A DNA stretch of 64,000 nucleotides from Leptasterias polaris (GCA_037783415.1 JAZGTN010000073.1:1550001-1614000), one strand, 5' to 3'; shown: positions 21,173-35,354, numbered from the stretch's first letter. The notes: a model not told the origin generated them from the sequence alone. Translations and numbers: made by a program.

Positions 21173-22298
21173 CCTAGACTTGGTTCCAAGTCTGTGCTCG
21201 TGGTTTTTAGTCTACCTGATAGCCAATACATTATTGCCTGAAATAGCGCCCTCTTGTGGATTAACCTCCGTCTAGCTTTAACCTACGATCATACAGACTT
21301 GGGAACATTGTTTTTTGGTTTGTACACACCCTATGGCGAATTAGTCCAAAAGAAAGTGGACGGAACACTCTGGTTGGTCAGAATCTCAGAAGCCGTCAAT
21401 AAAATGCACATTCAAACTTGACCGTTTATACCACGGGATATAGTACAGAAATACAACATTGATGCACATGTAACTAATCTGCCTCTGCTCAGTGATTCAA
21501 CTTGCAGTTTGGAAACAAAAAACCCAAAGTGATTCTAGTTTTTAAATTCAAAATAAATAAAAAAACGTTGGGAAAATCATTAGACGATTCCATTCAAACA
21601 AAGGGAACACAGTTTTTCGTCTAGTAAGGATCAGGTTATTTGTCATGTTTATTTTTCAATATTTTAAGAATACATCTAGTGTTATTTTATGTATAACTAA
21701 GAAATAGCATACGTACAAAGCACTATAAAAATAAAAACAATGACTCGATCGATTTTACAGAAAATGCTGAAGTGATTATAACCTATTGGGAATAGACGCA
21801 ACCGACAGGAGTTTTGTGGCCTCCTGATTGGTCATCTCTCTGGCATAGTGTTGTTATGTAAATGTCAGTTGTGAATAAATGAATATCCCGTATACACAAG
21901 AGGGTCAAGTCTGAGATTGCGAGTTAGAGCGCGTGATAGCCAATCTTCGTTTTGTTTTTTTATGTGGCTGATGCAGAGAAATAACCGCGATCTCAGACTT
22001 GAAATCAAGTCTAGGAATGACCCAGGCCTATTTACTTCTTATGTTTTGTGAAAATTATAATTGAAAAATATAACTGCAGTACGCCTTCTAGCAGCAGCTT
22101 TAAAAATTAAGCGTGTGTAGTTAAATTTTAACTATAAAAAACACATAATTGGCCTAATAAAAAGTGATGTGTTTTTTCTCAGTTGCCCAAATAGGCCTAT
22201 ATATTATTCCATTATCAACCTAAAAATTAACCTGTGGGCCCTATTGTGCACATATTTTTAATCCTCGCAGTTTGCCTGCTGACCTTCAACCCCTGACA
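21173..22298. other. Non-coding stretch before the sulfotransferase-like gene
   Basis: AT-rich DNA with no supported exon. An acceptor-like 'TTTTTAATCCTCGCAG' ends at 22270, 28 bases before the ATG of the next gene, so an upstream non-coding exon cannot be excluded. Confidence 0.4.
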
Positions 22299-23117
22299 AT
22301 GGCTGGGTCAATTTCTCAGCATCGTGTTTTCTGTTGGTCGACTCCGCGGTCGCTGTCGACCGCTTTCATGAAGTGCCTCAGCACCATAGACGGCTCGGTT
22401 GCATGGCTGGAACCTTACGGCACTGCTGAACATTTCGGTCCAGACGGTCTTCTCAAACCACCAGAGGAATTGCCAGCAGAGGTAGAGTACACCCATGCAT
22501 GGGTCAAAGACAAGTTGGAGGAGGACTTTCAAGGTCATAAAGCAGTCATCATTAAGGACTTGGCATATGCCGTTATGGGGAGACTTCAGTATCTCCCAAA
22601 AGGCTATCGTCACTCATTCCTGATTCGGCATCCCATGAAATCATTCATGTCTTACTACCGACTGTTCAAGAAGATGTCTGGCAAAGAGGGGGATGAAAGC
22701 CTCCGGGGATGGTTGCCACAGAAAGGGTTCAGCTACGGTGAGCTGGCAGAGATGGCAGACTACGTAGAGAAAGACCTGGGCCAACAGCTCGTGATCGTTG
22801 ATGCAGACGATATCTTAAACCACCCATGTGTTATGCTGCAGAAGTACTGCTCCGCACTCGGGCTACCTTTCTCCGAATCCAACTTAACTTGGGAGCCAGG
22901 AATGCCGAGCAACTGGATTGTGCCGAAGTCAGTTAGAAAGGCCGAGGAAGAGTTTCACTGGATGACCACTGTTCTCGAAAGTCGGTGCTTCAACAAGGGT
23001 CATCAAAAACCAAGCAACGAGGCAACAGAGGAGATACCCCCAGTAGTAAAGGAAATGGTGGCCGTGGCTCAGCCTTTTTACGACAAACTGTACGCAAGAC
23101 GTATTCTTCCATCTTAA
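22299..23117 (+). CDS. Sulfotransferase-like P-loop protein, single exon
   Basis: A complete 272-codon frame from ATG at 22299 to TAA. The frame stays open upstream to a TTG at 22272, but the ATG is the natural eukaryotic start. 'FCWSTPRSLSTAF' (residues 11-23) has the form of the 5'-phosphosulfate binding loop of cytosolic sulfotransferases, and 'FLIRHPMKSFMSYYR' (107-121), with Arg110 and Ser115, resembles the 3'-phosphate binding motif. Length and motif spacing fit the divergent sulfotransferase-like family that is multicopy in marine invertebrates and often carries the misleading name branched-chain-aminotransferase-like. There is no signal peptide or membrane segment, so it should be cytosolic. 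The substrate is unknown. Lack of introns could mean a retrocopy, or only the last exon of a gene. Confidence 0.8.
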   Translation: MAGSISQHRVFCWSTPRSLSTAFMKCLSTIDGSVAWLEPYGTAEHFGPDGLLKPPEELPAEVEYTHAWVKDKLEEDFQGHKAVIIKDLAYAVMGRLQYLPKGYRHSFLIRHPMKSFMSYYRLFKKMSGKEGDESLRGWLPQKGFSYGELAEMADYVEKDLGQQLVIVDADDILNHPCVMLQKYCSALGLPFSESNLTWEPGMPSNWIVPKSVRKAEEEFHWMTTVLESRCFNKGHQKPSNEATEEIPPVVKEMVAVAQPFYDKLYARRILPS

Positions 23118-23510
23118 AGTTTTTACTTTATAAATTTTTAACTTTTTACTTCATGAAAGTCAACCGGTACGTAACAGGAAATTACATTATTGGTATTGTT
23201 ATATTTTTCTAGAAAAATGTGGATTTGTGGTAGGATTTAATATGAATTAGGCTTAACTGTTCCACCGACTTCTTCACATGTGCGTCCTTGACTGCCGAGG
23301 AAAACGAGAGTAGATGGTGGTGGTAATAAGCTGTCAGCAGACAGACCTTGCTGCATTAAAACTAAACACGTTAAAACAATGTTTGGCCGGCCATCCCTTC
23401 AAAATGATACAAAATTGCATCTGTCTTTTAAAATGAGAAACACCCGATGAAACAATATCACCGGATACTTGGGAATAAGATGTCCTTTTAGTCAAGTTCA
23501 TCGTCAACGA

Positions 23511-23572
23511 TAACACGGTCGGCCATTTATGGGAGTCAAATTTTTGACTCCCATAAATGGCCGACCGTGTTA
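23511..23572. repeat. Perfect 30-bp inverted repeat with 2-base loop
   Basis: TAACACGGTCGGCCATTTAT and the next ten bases are matched exactly by their complement after a TT loop. The flanks to about 23735 ('CGATCCAAGGCAACG' end) resemble the element at 33988-34325, so this is the core of one MITE family. Confidence 0.9.
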
Positions 23573-24446
23573 GTTTGCAAAGTAAAAGGAAAACCACGCA
23601 ATTTCGAGGCATATTTGTGTGGATCATTGTATTCTACTTTTACAACATCTTTCTAACCATTATGCATTTTATAACAAACGGTTACAAACGCTTTTTATAG
23701 ACCAACTCGTCCGATCCAAGGCAACGTGCCCCTTTAATGTCTGCAAATAATGTAATCTACCTTTAGGATAACATGTGCCTTAAAATATAAGGTAGACCAT
23801 ACCGTGAAAAAAAATACATTTTATAATAAGAAATAATGTCTTCTGAAGTTGAATACAATTTTTAGGAGTTCTTTAAAACTAACAACAGCTTGGAGACAGA
23901 CACAGCTTGGAGACAGACACAACTTGGTAGATGAATTATTTTCTCAACTTTATTTTTATGTCAGGATTTACTGTTAAATTGTACGATTCAAGCAATAATA
24001 ACCTACACAGTAAAATATGATTAACTTGTCTATTGGTATTGTGTTTATTTAATTCACATCACTTTAACAGAACCATGTCCCACCTCATCCGTCTTCATAT
24101 TTTGGGGCATGTTACATTTAGCTTGGGTTGGGTCAAACAACTGATTGTGATGATTGTTTGAAAGTGGATTCATAATGGTTAGAACATGTTATGGACCAAA
24201 TCGTTCTCGTTCAATTTTCAGTTACAGGCTTTGCAAGTCTTGTGCACATTTTGGCTCTGAATTTGTTTCCCTTGCACGTTCAAGCAATGGTCGTGGTCGC
24301 TACGGACATCTGACGTCAATCTGTGACGTGTATAAATAGTGCCAGTTATTACCGGCCTTTAGAACCTGCTGGTTGCCTGTCAGATTTACCTTTGACCTTG
24401 CAGACTATAATACTGTTCGTTCATTGTGTGTAATGTTATTATCAGT

Positions 24447-24556
24447 GTCGGGTGCGTTTTGGCGGTAGTAACCAAAAACTGATTCGGTCATTGGCCAGTG
24501 ACTCACCAATGGCCATTTCAACAGAATCAGGTGAATACGACTGCCAAAACGCACAC
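24447..24556. repeat. Inverted repeat, 'GGTGCGTTTTGGC' ends
   Basis: GGGTGCGTTTTGGCGGTAGT at the left mirrors 'ACTGCCAAAACGCACACC' at the right; interior 'GATTCGGTCATTGGC' and 'GCCATTTCAACAGAATC' also pair loosely. Short MITE. Confidence 0.65.
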
Positions 24557-24860
24557 CAAGTAATGGGTCATTTCATGTAGATTTTTATCCAATAAAACCT
24601 TTAGGTTTGTAAGGCAGTGCCTGTCTGTAGGGGACCCGTCTATGTTTATGGGAACCCAGGTTCACAAAGACTTAGAATATGCACAAGGCTTTGGCCATTT
24701 TCAAAATCGCTGCTCAAGCTTCGACTCCCAGTGTGTGAAGCTCTATACCAAAATCACACGTTTTTCAAATCTACTGACGGAGCACAAGCCACAGCCTAAG
24801 CCGGAGTAGTTTTCCAAAATGGCCTCTCACGGCCTATTGAACAAATAACAATCAATTAAT

Positions 24861-28511
<3,651 letters not shown>

Positions 28512-28880
28512 GGTAGTTTGATGCGAGGAAACGCGTCGGCTGCCCCGTGTAGATTTTCAAACGATGACTAAGAAAACATCATAAAATTTCAGCTTTTAAA
28601 GCCCTGTATTCTTATCACCTCACACGGAGAGAAATATTGAGATATCGTAAGTGTTTCGAACAGCTGGATTGATTGCTATTGCCTGATTATGAAACTATTA
28701 ATAACACTTTATATCGCGTATCATTAAGACAACACACTTCAGTTTGGCTAATTTTATTCAATTTGTATCAGTTATCAATTGTTTGTTCCTCTAAACAAAC
28801 TAATAAAAAGATGATTTTCCTATAGAACTATTGAAAGTGGGGTCTTCGAACTTTATCACAAACTTGACTTACTTGACTTA

Positions 28881-29165
28881 AAGGTACGGGTCATAGATTG
28901 GTTAACAGGCCAAAATTTAATGACCAAAACATTAATTTGACGTGGTGAGAAGCACTGCAGCTGTTGATAGTATAAACCATTTTGAGAAAGAATTCCCTTC
29001 GAAGTAACTTGGTTTGGATATTTCTTTCTTCTTAAAAACGATTGAATCTGACAAACGATTCGTGCAAGAACCGTTTTTAAAATTCTTAGGGTTGGTGTCC
29101 GTGAATGCTGCGGCCAGAGATACGGTTGGTACCCGTTGTCACCTCGATGTATGGATGCGACGTTC
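28881..29165 (+). repeat. Dispersed repeat family copy (in each tandem unit)
   Basis: Same family as 12363-12650; recurs at about 37593-37877 and 46339-46623 because of the tandem units. Followed directly by a TTAA element. Confidence 0.65.
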
Positions 29166-29175
29166 TTGTATTTAA

Positions 29176-29537
29176 AGGTGCTGTATACGTTTGGTAATTG
29201 GAGTCATACTGATTGTGTAAATGTAGGTATATACATTAAAACTAACCTGTGAAAATTTCACTTCAAAAGGTGGTTGCGTTTTTGAGATATCACCGAAAAA
29301 CCGAAGCGATTATTCCCTATAGGAATACACAATCTGAGAAGCGTTACGGCCGTAACGCTTCTCAGATTCAAATTTTTGGGGATAAAAAGTGATATATTTT
29401 TCCATAACCGCAGTACTTCGAAGTTGAAAGTTTCTCAAAATTCATTATACTACCCAAAGCTGCTGTACTTCTTACCAAGTAAGTTTTTATTGCCATTAAT
29501 TTTCAGAGTCATTATCAAACGTATAGTTACAGACCCT
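29176..29537. mobile_element. TTAA-flanked MITE with 38-bp perfect palindrome
   Basis: Flanked by TTAA on both sides (29172-29175, 29538-29541). Ends 'TACGTTTGGTAATT' and 'ATTATCAAACGTATA' are inverted. The centre at 29331-29368 is a perfect palindrome (AATCTGAGAAGCGTTACGG and its complement). TTAA duplication suggests piggyBac-type mobilisation (inference). Copies at 37888-38249 and 46634-46995. Confidence 0.8.
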
Positions 29538-29873
29538 TTAATACCGTGACCGTTTTTCTTCTTCTTCTGTTCTCAGTACGCATGCACTGTATTCAGCTGA
29601 AACAATCACATGTGACTTTAAGTGTATCTTCCTCTATAATTTTCACTATAAAACAGCATAACGTTGACAAAAAACCAATTGACCCTCTATAGAAACTGGA
29701 CATCAAAGTTGCTAATCAAAGGTGTGTCCGTACAAATCATGAGTGAATTCGTGTGTGGCTATGACCATAAGCTGCAAACATAATGGTTATGACTTTCGAC
29801 GGTCTGGCTATGGCTACTTGCGAAGCCACAATTCGGACACATCGTTATACTTCCGGGTCAGAACTGACCAGGG

Positions 29874-30063
29874 CCAAATTTCATAGAGCTGCTTATGCAC
29901 AAAAAGTAGCTAAGCACAACAACATTTCGCTTATCAGAATAAGGTTACCAGCCAAACTACCATGTCACATGTACAATTGTTGTCTGGTATCCTGCTCATT
30001 TCTGCTTAGCAGACAATTGTGAAGCAATATTTTCTGCCTAAGCAGCTCTATGAAATTGGGCCC
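29874..30063. mobile_element. 195-bp MITE copy in tandem unit
   Basis: GGGCCAAATTTCATAGAGC and GCTCTATGAAATTGGGCCC ends; same family as 5489-5684. Repeated at the matching positions of units 2 and 3 (38586-38775, 47332-47521). Confidence 0.75.
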
Positions 30064-30236
30064 AGGATTCCAGATGCCGGTCCTTTGACGACTCGGATTT
30101 TGCGTCAGTTTGACACAGTTTTGGGTAATTTTCAGATTTCGAGCCTCATCTGACTTAGACTTGTTGACAAGTCGTTAAGTGCGCGGTGAGAAAGCGGTGA
30201 CAAATAATCACATGATGTTGTACATGTCCTCTGGTT

Positions 30237-30283
30237 AGGTGGGTGGGTGGGGTGGGGGTGTTGTTTGGGTGGGGGGGGGGGGG
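30237..30283 (+). repeat. G-rich tract with length differences between units
   Basis: GGTGGGTGGGTGGGGTGGGG followed by a pure G run: 13, 20 and 17 G in units 1, 2 and 3. Several G-triplets could form a G-quadruplex. Either a real hypervariable site or an error-prone homopolymer. Confidence 0.8.
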
Positions 30284-31338
30284 TGCAGTCGCTTGCTATC
30301 TAGCTTAATGCTCAAAATACATGCCACGGAAATTAACGGCACCACCTGATACAATAAACAGATAACTGGAATGGTTCCATTTTATAAGAGGTTTGGATGT
30401 GTGTGGGCTGTTTTTACATTGATGCTAAGACAGAAAATGTTGTACGCTTGGGAGGAGTACATTTCGCGAGTTTTTCCCCAGCCCACAAAAATCCCACAAC
30501 CCTGGGAACTGAGCCCTTATGTGGAATGGTCCAGTCTGGGATATCAATGACGTTCAACTCACTCAGGGCATTACAACTGGGATAAACAATGAAATACATA
30601 ATTTGTGAGGCCTGAAGGAAGACATGGGGCTCAGCAGCACTGGATTTTTGCAGATACATTCTCTTATTATCTGATTTCATATTCTAAACTTTACCGTCTC
30701 ACATCACAAGATATTGAATATTGCAAACTTTACTAGGTTTGAAGTTAAATTGTTTGACTGTCCGTAAAGCATTTCGTCAATACCGCTCTGGTAAGCGATA
30801 CTTTCTACACTATATAGACCAATCAATTTTGGATCAAAATGTGTATGTTCTCTAAGGGCTCGATGTCACAAACAGCTTAGATTCATCTTAAAATGAGTTG
30901 CCAGTGTCACCAAAGAGTGGTTTCTATTGTGTTTGTCTTGTGACATCACACTTTGCTTACCAATTAAGATTTATACACTCTTTTTAAAGAAATCTTATAG
31001 TTCTTTTGGATGAATCCTGGTGTACTCTTTATTTATTATCAGGAGGTCCCAGAAAGATAATGTACGATTTTATGGAGACTACCTGTACCATTTTTATCTA
31101 CTTTTGACTTAGAAGAAAAGGAGCCCATCTCAATTTTGATTTGTGTCAATAATGCTAAAAAGCACAACACTTGTCATGTGATCGGTGTATGATAGAGTAC
31201 CTCAAGTGTGTATTGTTTGATAGGAAATGACGTTACGTAGTTCACAGCTAGGGTCAGTAGTATTTAAAAATGTCACATGCGTCTGTTAAGATTGGACATG
31301 GAGTTCCAAGGTGACTTGAACCAAACGACGTGAGAACC

Positions 31339-34300
31339 CTAAGAGCAGGTGACGTCACCTGCTGTCTTTGTATCTATCCAATCACAGAAGACAGACACAC
31401 GTGTATAGACACCTGAAAACTTCGGATCTGCACAGCCGTATCCCCAGCTCACAGTGCCTTGAAGTGTCACTCCATCCACGTGTGCATTTTCGTCGTAATC
31501 GCTCACAATTGGGCCGCCACTATCATACTATGGAAATAAAAACAAACAAAACTGAGCATACTGTTATGAATGGTTCACCTTTCTGATACGTCACCACAAG
31601 AAAACCTGTCTGACGTCGTTATCACATGATAAATCGTGATTGTGTTATTTTGGGAAGTCAACTTCCCCGTGTGTATATTCGGCAGTGTGCATTTTAGGCG
31701 ACAGTTAACCAAGCATGCACTGTTTAATATCTGTACATATAAAATACCACATCGAAAACTTAAGGTAGCAGGCAAAGATGCATGTTACCTCAATTTTCAG
31801 TCACAGAAGGGATGTGACACGACGTTATTTTGGCTGTTAACCTTATTCTGGTAGGCATGATTTTGATATGCTTTAGTTACTTTTTTTGCTTAAGCAGTTC
31901 TATCTATGGACCCGGATTCAATGAGGCAGTGTAAAATACCACTAGAACTGTCTTGGCAAGTCTCGCAAATTTGATCATTTTTGAACATTGGGTTTTCAGG
32001 TATTGCTTTATTGTGAAGGAAACAAAATCGCGCACTTTAACGTTCGAGTACGCCCGAGACCTTAGTCTAGTTACTTTTCGGATACAGTCTAGTTACTTTT
32101 CGGATACAGTCAAGTTACTTTTTGGGTACAGTCTAGTTACTTTTTGGATACAGTCTAGTTACTTTTTGGATACAGTCTAGTTACTTTTTTGATACAGTCT
32201 ATAGTTACTTTTTGGATACAGTCTAGTTACTTTTCGGATACAGTCTAGTTACTTTTTGGATATAGTCTAGTTACTTTTTGGATACAGTTCTAGTTACTTT
32301 TTGGATACAGTTCTAGTTACTTTTTGGATACAGTCTAGTTACTTGTTGGTTACAGTCTAGTTACTTTTCGGATACAGTCTAGTTACTTTTTGGATATAGT
32401 CTAGTTACTTTTTGGATACAGTCTAGTCACTTTTTTGATACAGTCTAGTTACTTGTTGGTTACAGTCTAGTTACTTTTTGGATACAGTCTAGTTACTTTT
32501 TGGATACAGTTTAGTTACTTTTTGGGATACACATTACCTGGCAGGCATCTTTGCCGGTATCTGAAGCACAGAACATGTTGTCTGTGATATCATTAATACC
32601 CAAGTAGTCATTATTGCACGTGTTTCTGCTAACACCATTCACGACGACCTGACGAAGTTCCTTAGTCCTATCTCCACCGTCTGCGGTAAAACATGTAATT
32701 AATTCATTGCCCGTCTCATGCAATTACACTCAGAAGTACAGGCCAGTGGCGTCAGCCGAGAGGAACATGGGCAGGGGAGGGAACCCTTGATCCTTTACCT
32801 CTCTTGTCCCGACACAAAATAATCCAGAAAAGGCAGAGAAAACAGCTTTAAAATCACAATGAGTTCGATACATCAAACCCTTCCCATTTTCTCCTCTTTC
32901 TAAAGATTGATTGTCATGCTCATTTAAGACCATATCACATCTACAGTCAGACCTACGCATCTTTAAAGGCACTGAGCACGTTTGGTAATTGTCAAAGACA
33001 AGTATTCTCACTTGGTGTATCCCAACATATGCATAAAATAACAAGCCTGTGAAAATTTGGATTCAATTGGTCATTGAAGTTGCAAGAAAATGATAGGAAT
33101 AAAGGTCTTCTGGCCAGAAGTCTTTTATTATTTTAGTGAGAAATTACCTCTTTCTCAAAAACTACGTTACTTGTGGTTTCTCACAATGTTTTATACTATC
33201 AACAGCTCTCCGTTGCTCGTTAATAAGTAAGTTTTTATGCTAATATATATTTTGAGTAATTACCAAACGTGTACAGTGCCGTTAAACCTACCTTTCAGTC
33301 TACCCCAGCCACTGACCAACAGACTGGTTCCCACCGCAACATCGCTGTTAGCAGTTGTGATTGGAATAGTCTGGATTCTGCTTGAAAGTACCGCAGGCGC
33401 ATCCAGGTGGACCAGAGCGATATCAAAGTCGTAAGTCTTGATATCAAACGAGGCGTGTTTAACCCACGTGCCTTTGATAATAGTAGCGCCCTCTAACATC
33501 GTGTCTCTCAAGTCTTGGAACCCAACACCAACCCAGACGGCGTCCTGACTGTCATCATCCGTAAGTTTGAAATGAAAGACAAAACACAAACAGATACTTA
33601 TAACTTCGAGGCCCGCAGATGAAGACAGGGCACCAGTCTATGTCATTAGCTGAGAGTTGTGCACTTGTCCATTTTTGTTGGAGAAAAAGTGCACAACTCT
33701 AAGCTATAGACTGGTGCCCTGTCTTCATATGCGAGCCTCGAAGTGTGACGTCAGAATGTTCAGGCTACCAGTGTCAGGTCTTCATTGACATCTGAGGGCA
33801 CTGTGTAGGCTTCCTTGTGACGTCAAAATTAAAGGGGTCGTCTATTAGAAGCATGCTTTCATATCATTATTCAAAATGGGGAAACCAATATTGTTTTGCT
33901 CGCAATAAACTTACACTCGGGATAACTTCATTAATTGTTTAGGCCTGCTAGGGCTACAAAGCAACGGACAAGTAATTTGAGAATTAAAGGGGCAAATTGA
34001 CTTAAAATCTCTCATAATGTGCTGTTTATGCTGAGTCGTTCATTCACTAAAACATAAAGTGTGCTGTAATTAGTGAGAAGTTATAATAATTAACCCCATA
34101 AATTTGCCTCTGGAAATGGCAGCGGGACATACGGTCCGCCATTTTGTGGAGTGACAAATTTGGTTCTACAAAATAGCGGAACGTGTTATGTCATGGCATT
34201 ATACAAAACCTCACAATTTAAAGAGTTATTTATATGAATCATTATATTCCACTTAATAATATCTTCTAACCATAACTCATTTATTACAAATGCTTTTCTA

Positions 34301-35354
34301 GGCCAAAGCGCCCGATCCAAGCCATTTAAGTTCAATATCAACTTACACTGCACAGTGGCATCCTGTTACTACCCATTCTGGGTGCACGAGTGTGCCTCCA
34401 CAAACTTGATCTTCCCCATCATTACTCTGGAGAATTGATACCATATATGGACGGCTGTCCGCCGGGGATTCATCGCCCCCAACGATCAGACTCCGAGAGA
34501 TGCGATGGCCGGGTACAAACACTAAAAGAAAACATACCCATATTGATGTAAGTATTCACAATTTGTAACCCCAAATCGCAAATCTAGTACGTGTTTGTTT
34601 GCGACTAGGGACTCGAATCGTAATATATAACATGCATATTTTCGACACGGCCGAAATTAGGAATATTTACGTGAATAAATTATTTGCGACTTTGGGGCAC
34701 AACTCGATACGTAGATACAAAGTTATGAGCTGAATGCTCCTCTCGTGTAAATAGAGACAAACTGTCCTGCTGGGAGAAAAATTTATCCAGGATTGGGTTG
34801 GCTCTAATTTTTCAGTTCCAATCATCTTTAATACTGAACGCGTGTTTTTAAAAAAATGGTAGGACTATGCACTCTTTAGTGCACATGCACTGCACTGCAA
34901 AAACTGGGTTGTTAAATTGTATCTATTATTAGTGTACCTAATAACCCCCGACACAGCGTTATCCCAAATCGTTGATGAAATTAACACCGAGTTAGATACA
35001 GATCAGAAGAACCATTTTAAAAGACATCAACGTTTTTGAAGTGTATGACTTTATGCAAGTTTAATAGCAGTAACAATGTAGCACACTAATCTGAGATGAT
35101 CTGGGCTCAATTTCCTAGAGCTGCTTAAGCACAAAAAGTAGCTAAGCACCAACAAAATTTCGCTTTGTTACCAGAAAAAAGTTACCAGCCAAACTACAAT
35201 GTCTTATGTACAATTTGTGACTGGTATCCTGCTCATTTCTGCTTAGCAGACAATTGTTAAGCAAAGTTTTCTGCTTAAGCAGCTCTATGAAATTGGGCCA
35301 TGGCTTACCTGCGGCCATAGACACGCAGCAAAGAAATAACACAAAAATCCTCAT
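31339..35354 (-). CDS. Trypsin-like serine protease B, copy 1 (five exons)
   Basis: Minus-strand exons 35309-35354, 34347-34521, 33292-33548, 32538-32680, 31339-31527; phases 1, 2, 1, 0; 269 codons plus TAG, the same as protease A. Signal peptide [16 protein letters not shown]; propeptide ends HRISRSL before IVGG. His71 lies in 'VTGCHC' (usual SAAHC), adding a cysteine at position 56; Asp116 in 'YDFDIALV'; Ser210 in 'CQYDSGGP'. Asp189 in 'GKDAC' and Gly216/Gly226 predict trypsin specificity. Residue 193 is Tyr, not Gly. Closing 'VFCDWID' and 'VTCS' supply two further cysteines, also in A. Every intron contains a repeat ending near its donor. Probably a secreted zymogen with altered inhibitor or substrate handling (inference). 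Confidence 0.88.
32063..32531 (+). repeat. 22-bp minisatellite, about 21 units, unit 1
   Basis: Units like AGTCTAGTTACTTTTTGGAT plus AC, with CGG, GGT and TTG variants. The array ends 6 bases from the donor of protease B exon 32538-32680, inside intron 4. On the minus strand each unit carries AAAAGTAACT, which resembles a weak 5' splice site. Confidence 0.95.
32967..33281. mobile_element. TTAA-flanked MITE next to protease B exon 3 donor
   Basis: Flanked by TTAA (32963-32966, 33282-33285); ends AGGCACTGAGCACGTTTGG and CCAAACGTGTACAGTGCC inverted. It ends about 10 bases from the exon 33292-33548 border. Copies at 41686-42000 and 50429-50743. Confidence 0.85.
33603..33744. mobile_element. Fold-back element with about 60-bp arms
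   Basis: ACTTCGAGGC, AGACAGGGCACCAGTCTAT and GAGTTGTGCACTT at the left are mirrored at the right around a short loop. In intron 2 of protease B, near the acceptor of exon 3. Copies at +8719 and +17462. Confidence 0.85.
33988..34325. mobile_element. TTAA-flanked element in protease B intron 2
   Basis: TTAA at 33984-33987 and 34326-34329. The right half ('CTAACCATAA', 'CGATCCAAG') matches the element around 23511-23735. It ends 17-21 bases from the donor of exon 34347-34521. Copies in units 2 and 3. Confidence 0.65.
34886..35000. repeat. Partial copy of the 57440-57617 MITE
   Basis: 'CACTGCAAAAACTGGG' and 'TGTTAAATTG' match the left end of the element at 57440; 'ATCGTTGATGAAATTAACACCG' matches its middle. 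In intron 1 of protease B copy 1; repeated in the other units. Confidence 0.6.
35103..35300. mobile_element. 195-bp MITE adjoining protease B exon 1 donor
   Basis: Ends GGGCTCAATTTCCTAGAGC and GCTCTATGAAATTGGGCC. It stops 8 bases from the end of exon 1 (35309), so it almost touches the 5' splice site. Copies at 43822-44019 and 52565-52762. Confidence 0.8.

Larger units (their letters stand above)
23118..24860. other. Intergenic stretch with fold-back repeats
   Basis: No supported gene. It holds the palindromic element around 23511-23572 and its flanks (about 23355-23735), an inverted repeat at 24447-24556, and an AATAAA in 'CCAATAAAACC' near 24590 that could serve the upstream plus-strand gene. 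Confidence 0.5.

Noticed and set aside
32063..32531. Regular 22-bp array suggesting a CRISPR-like array
   Set aside because: Units are contiguous without spacers and the locus is an animal intron; it is a minisatellite.
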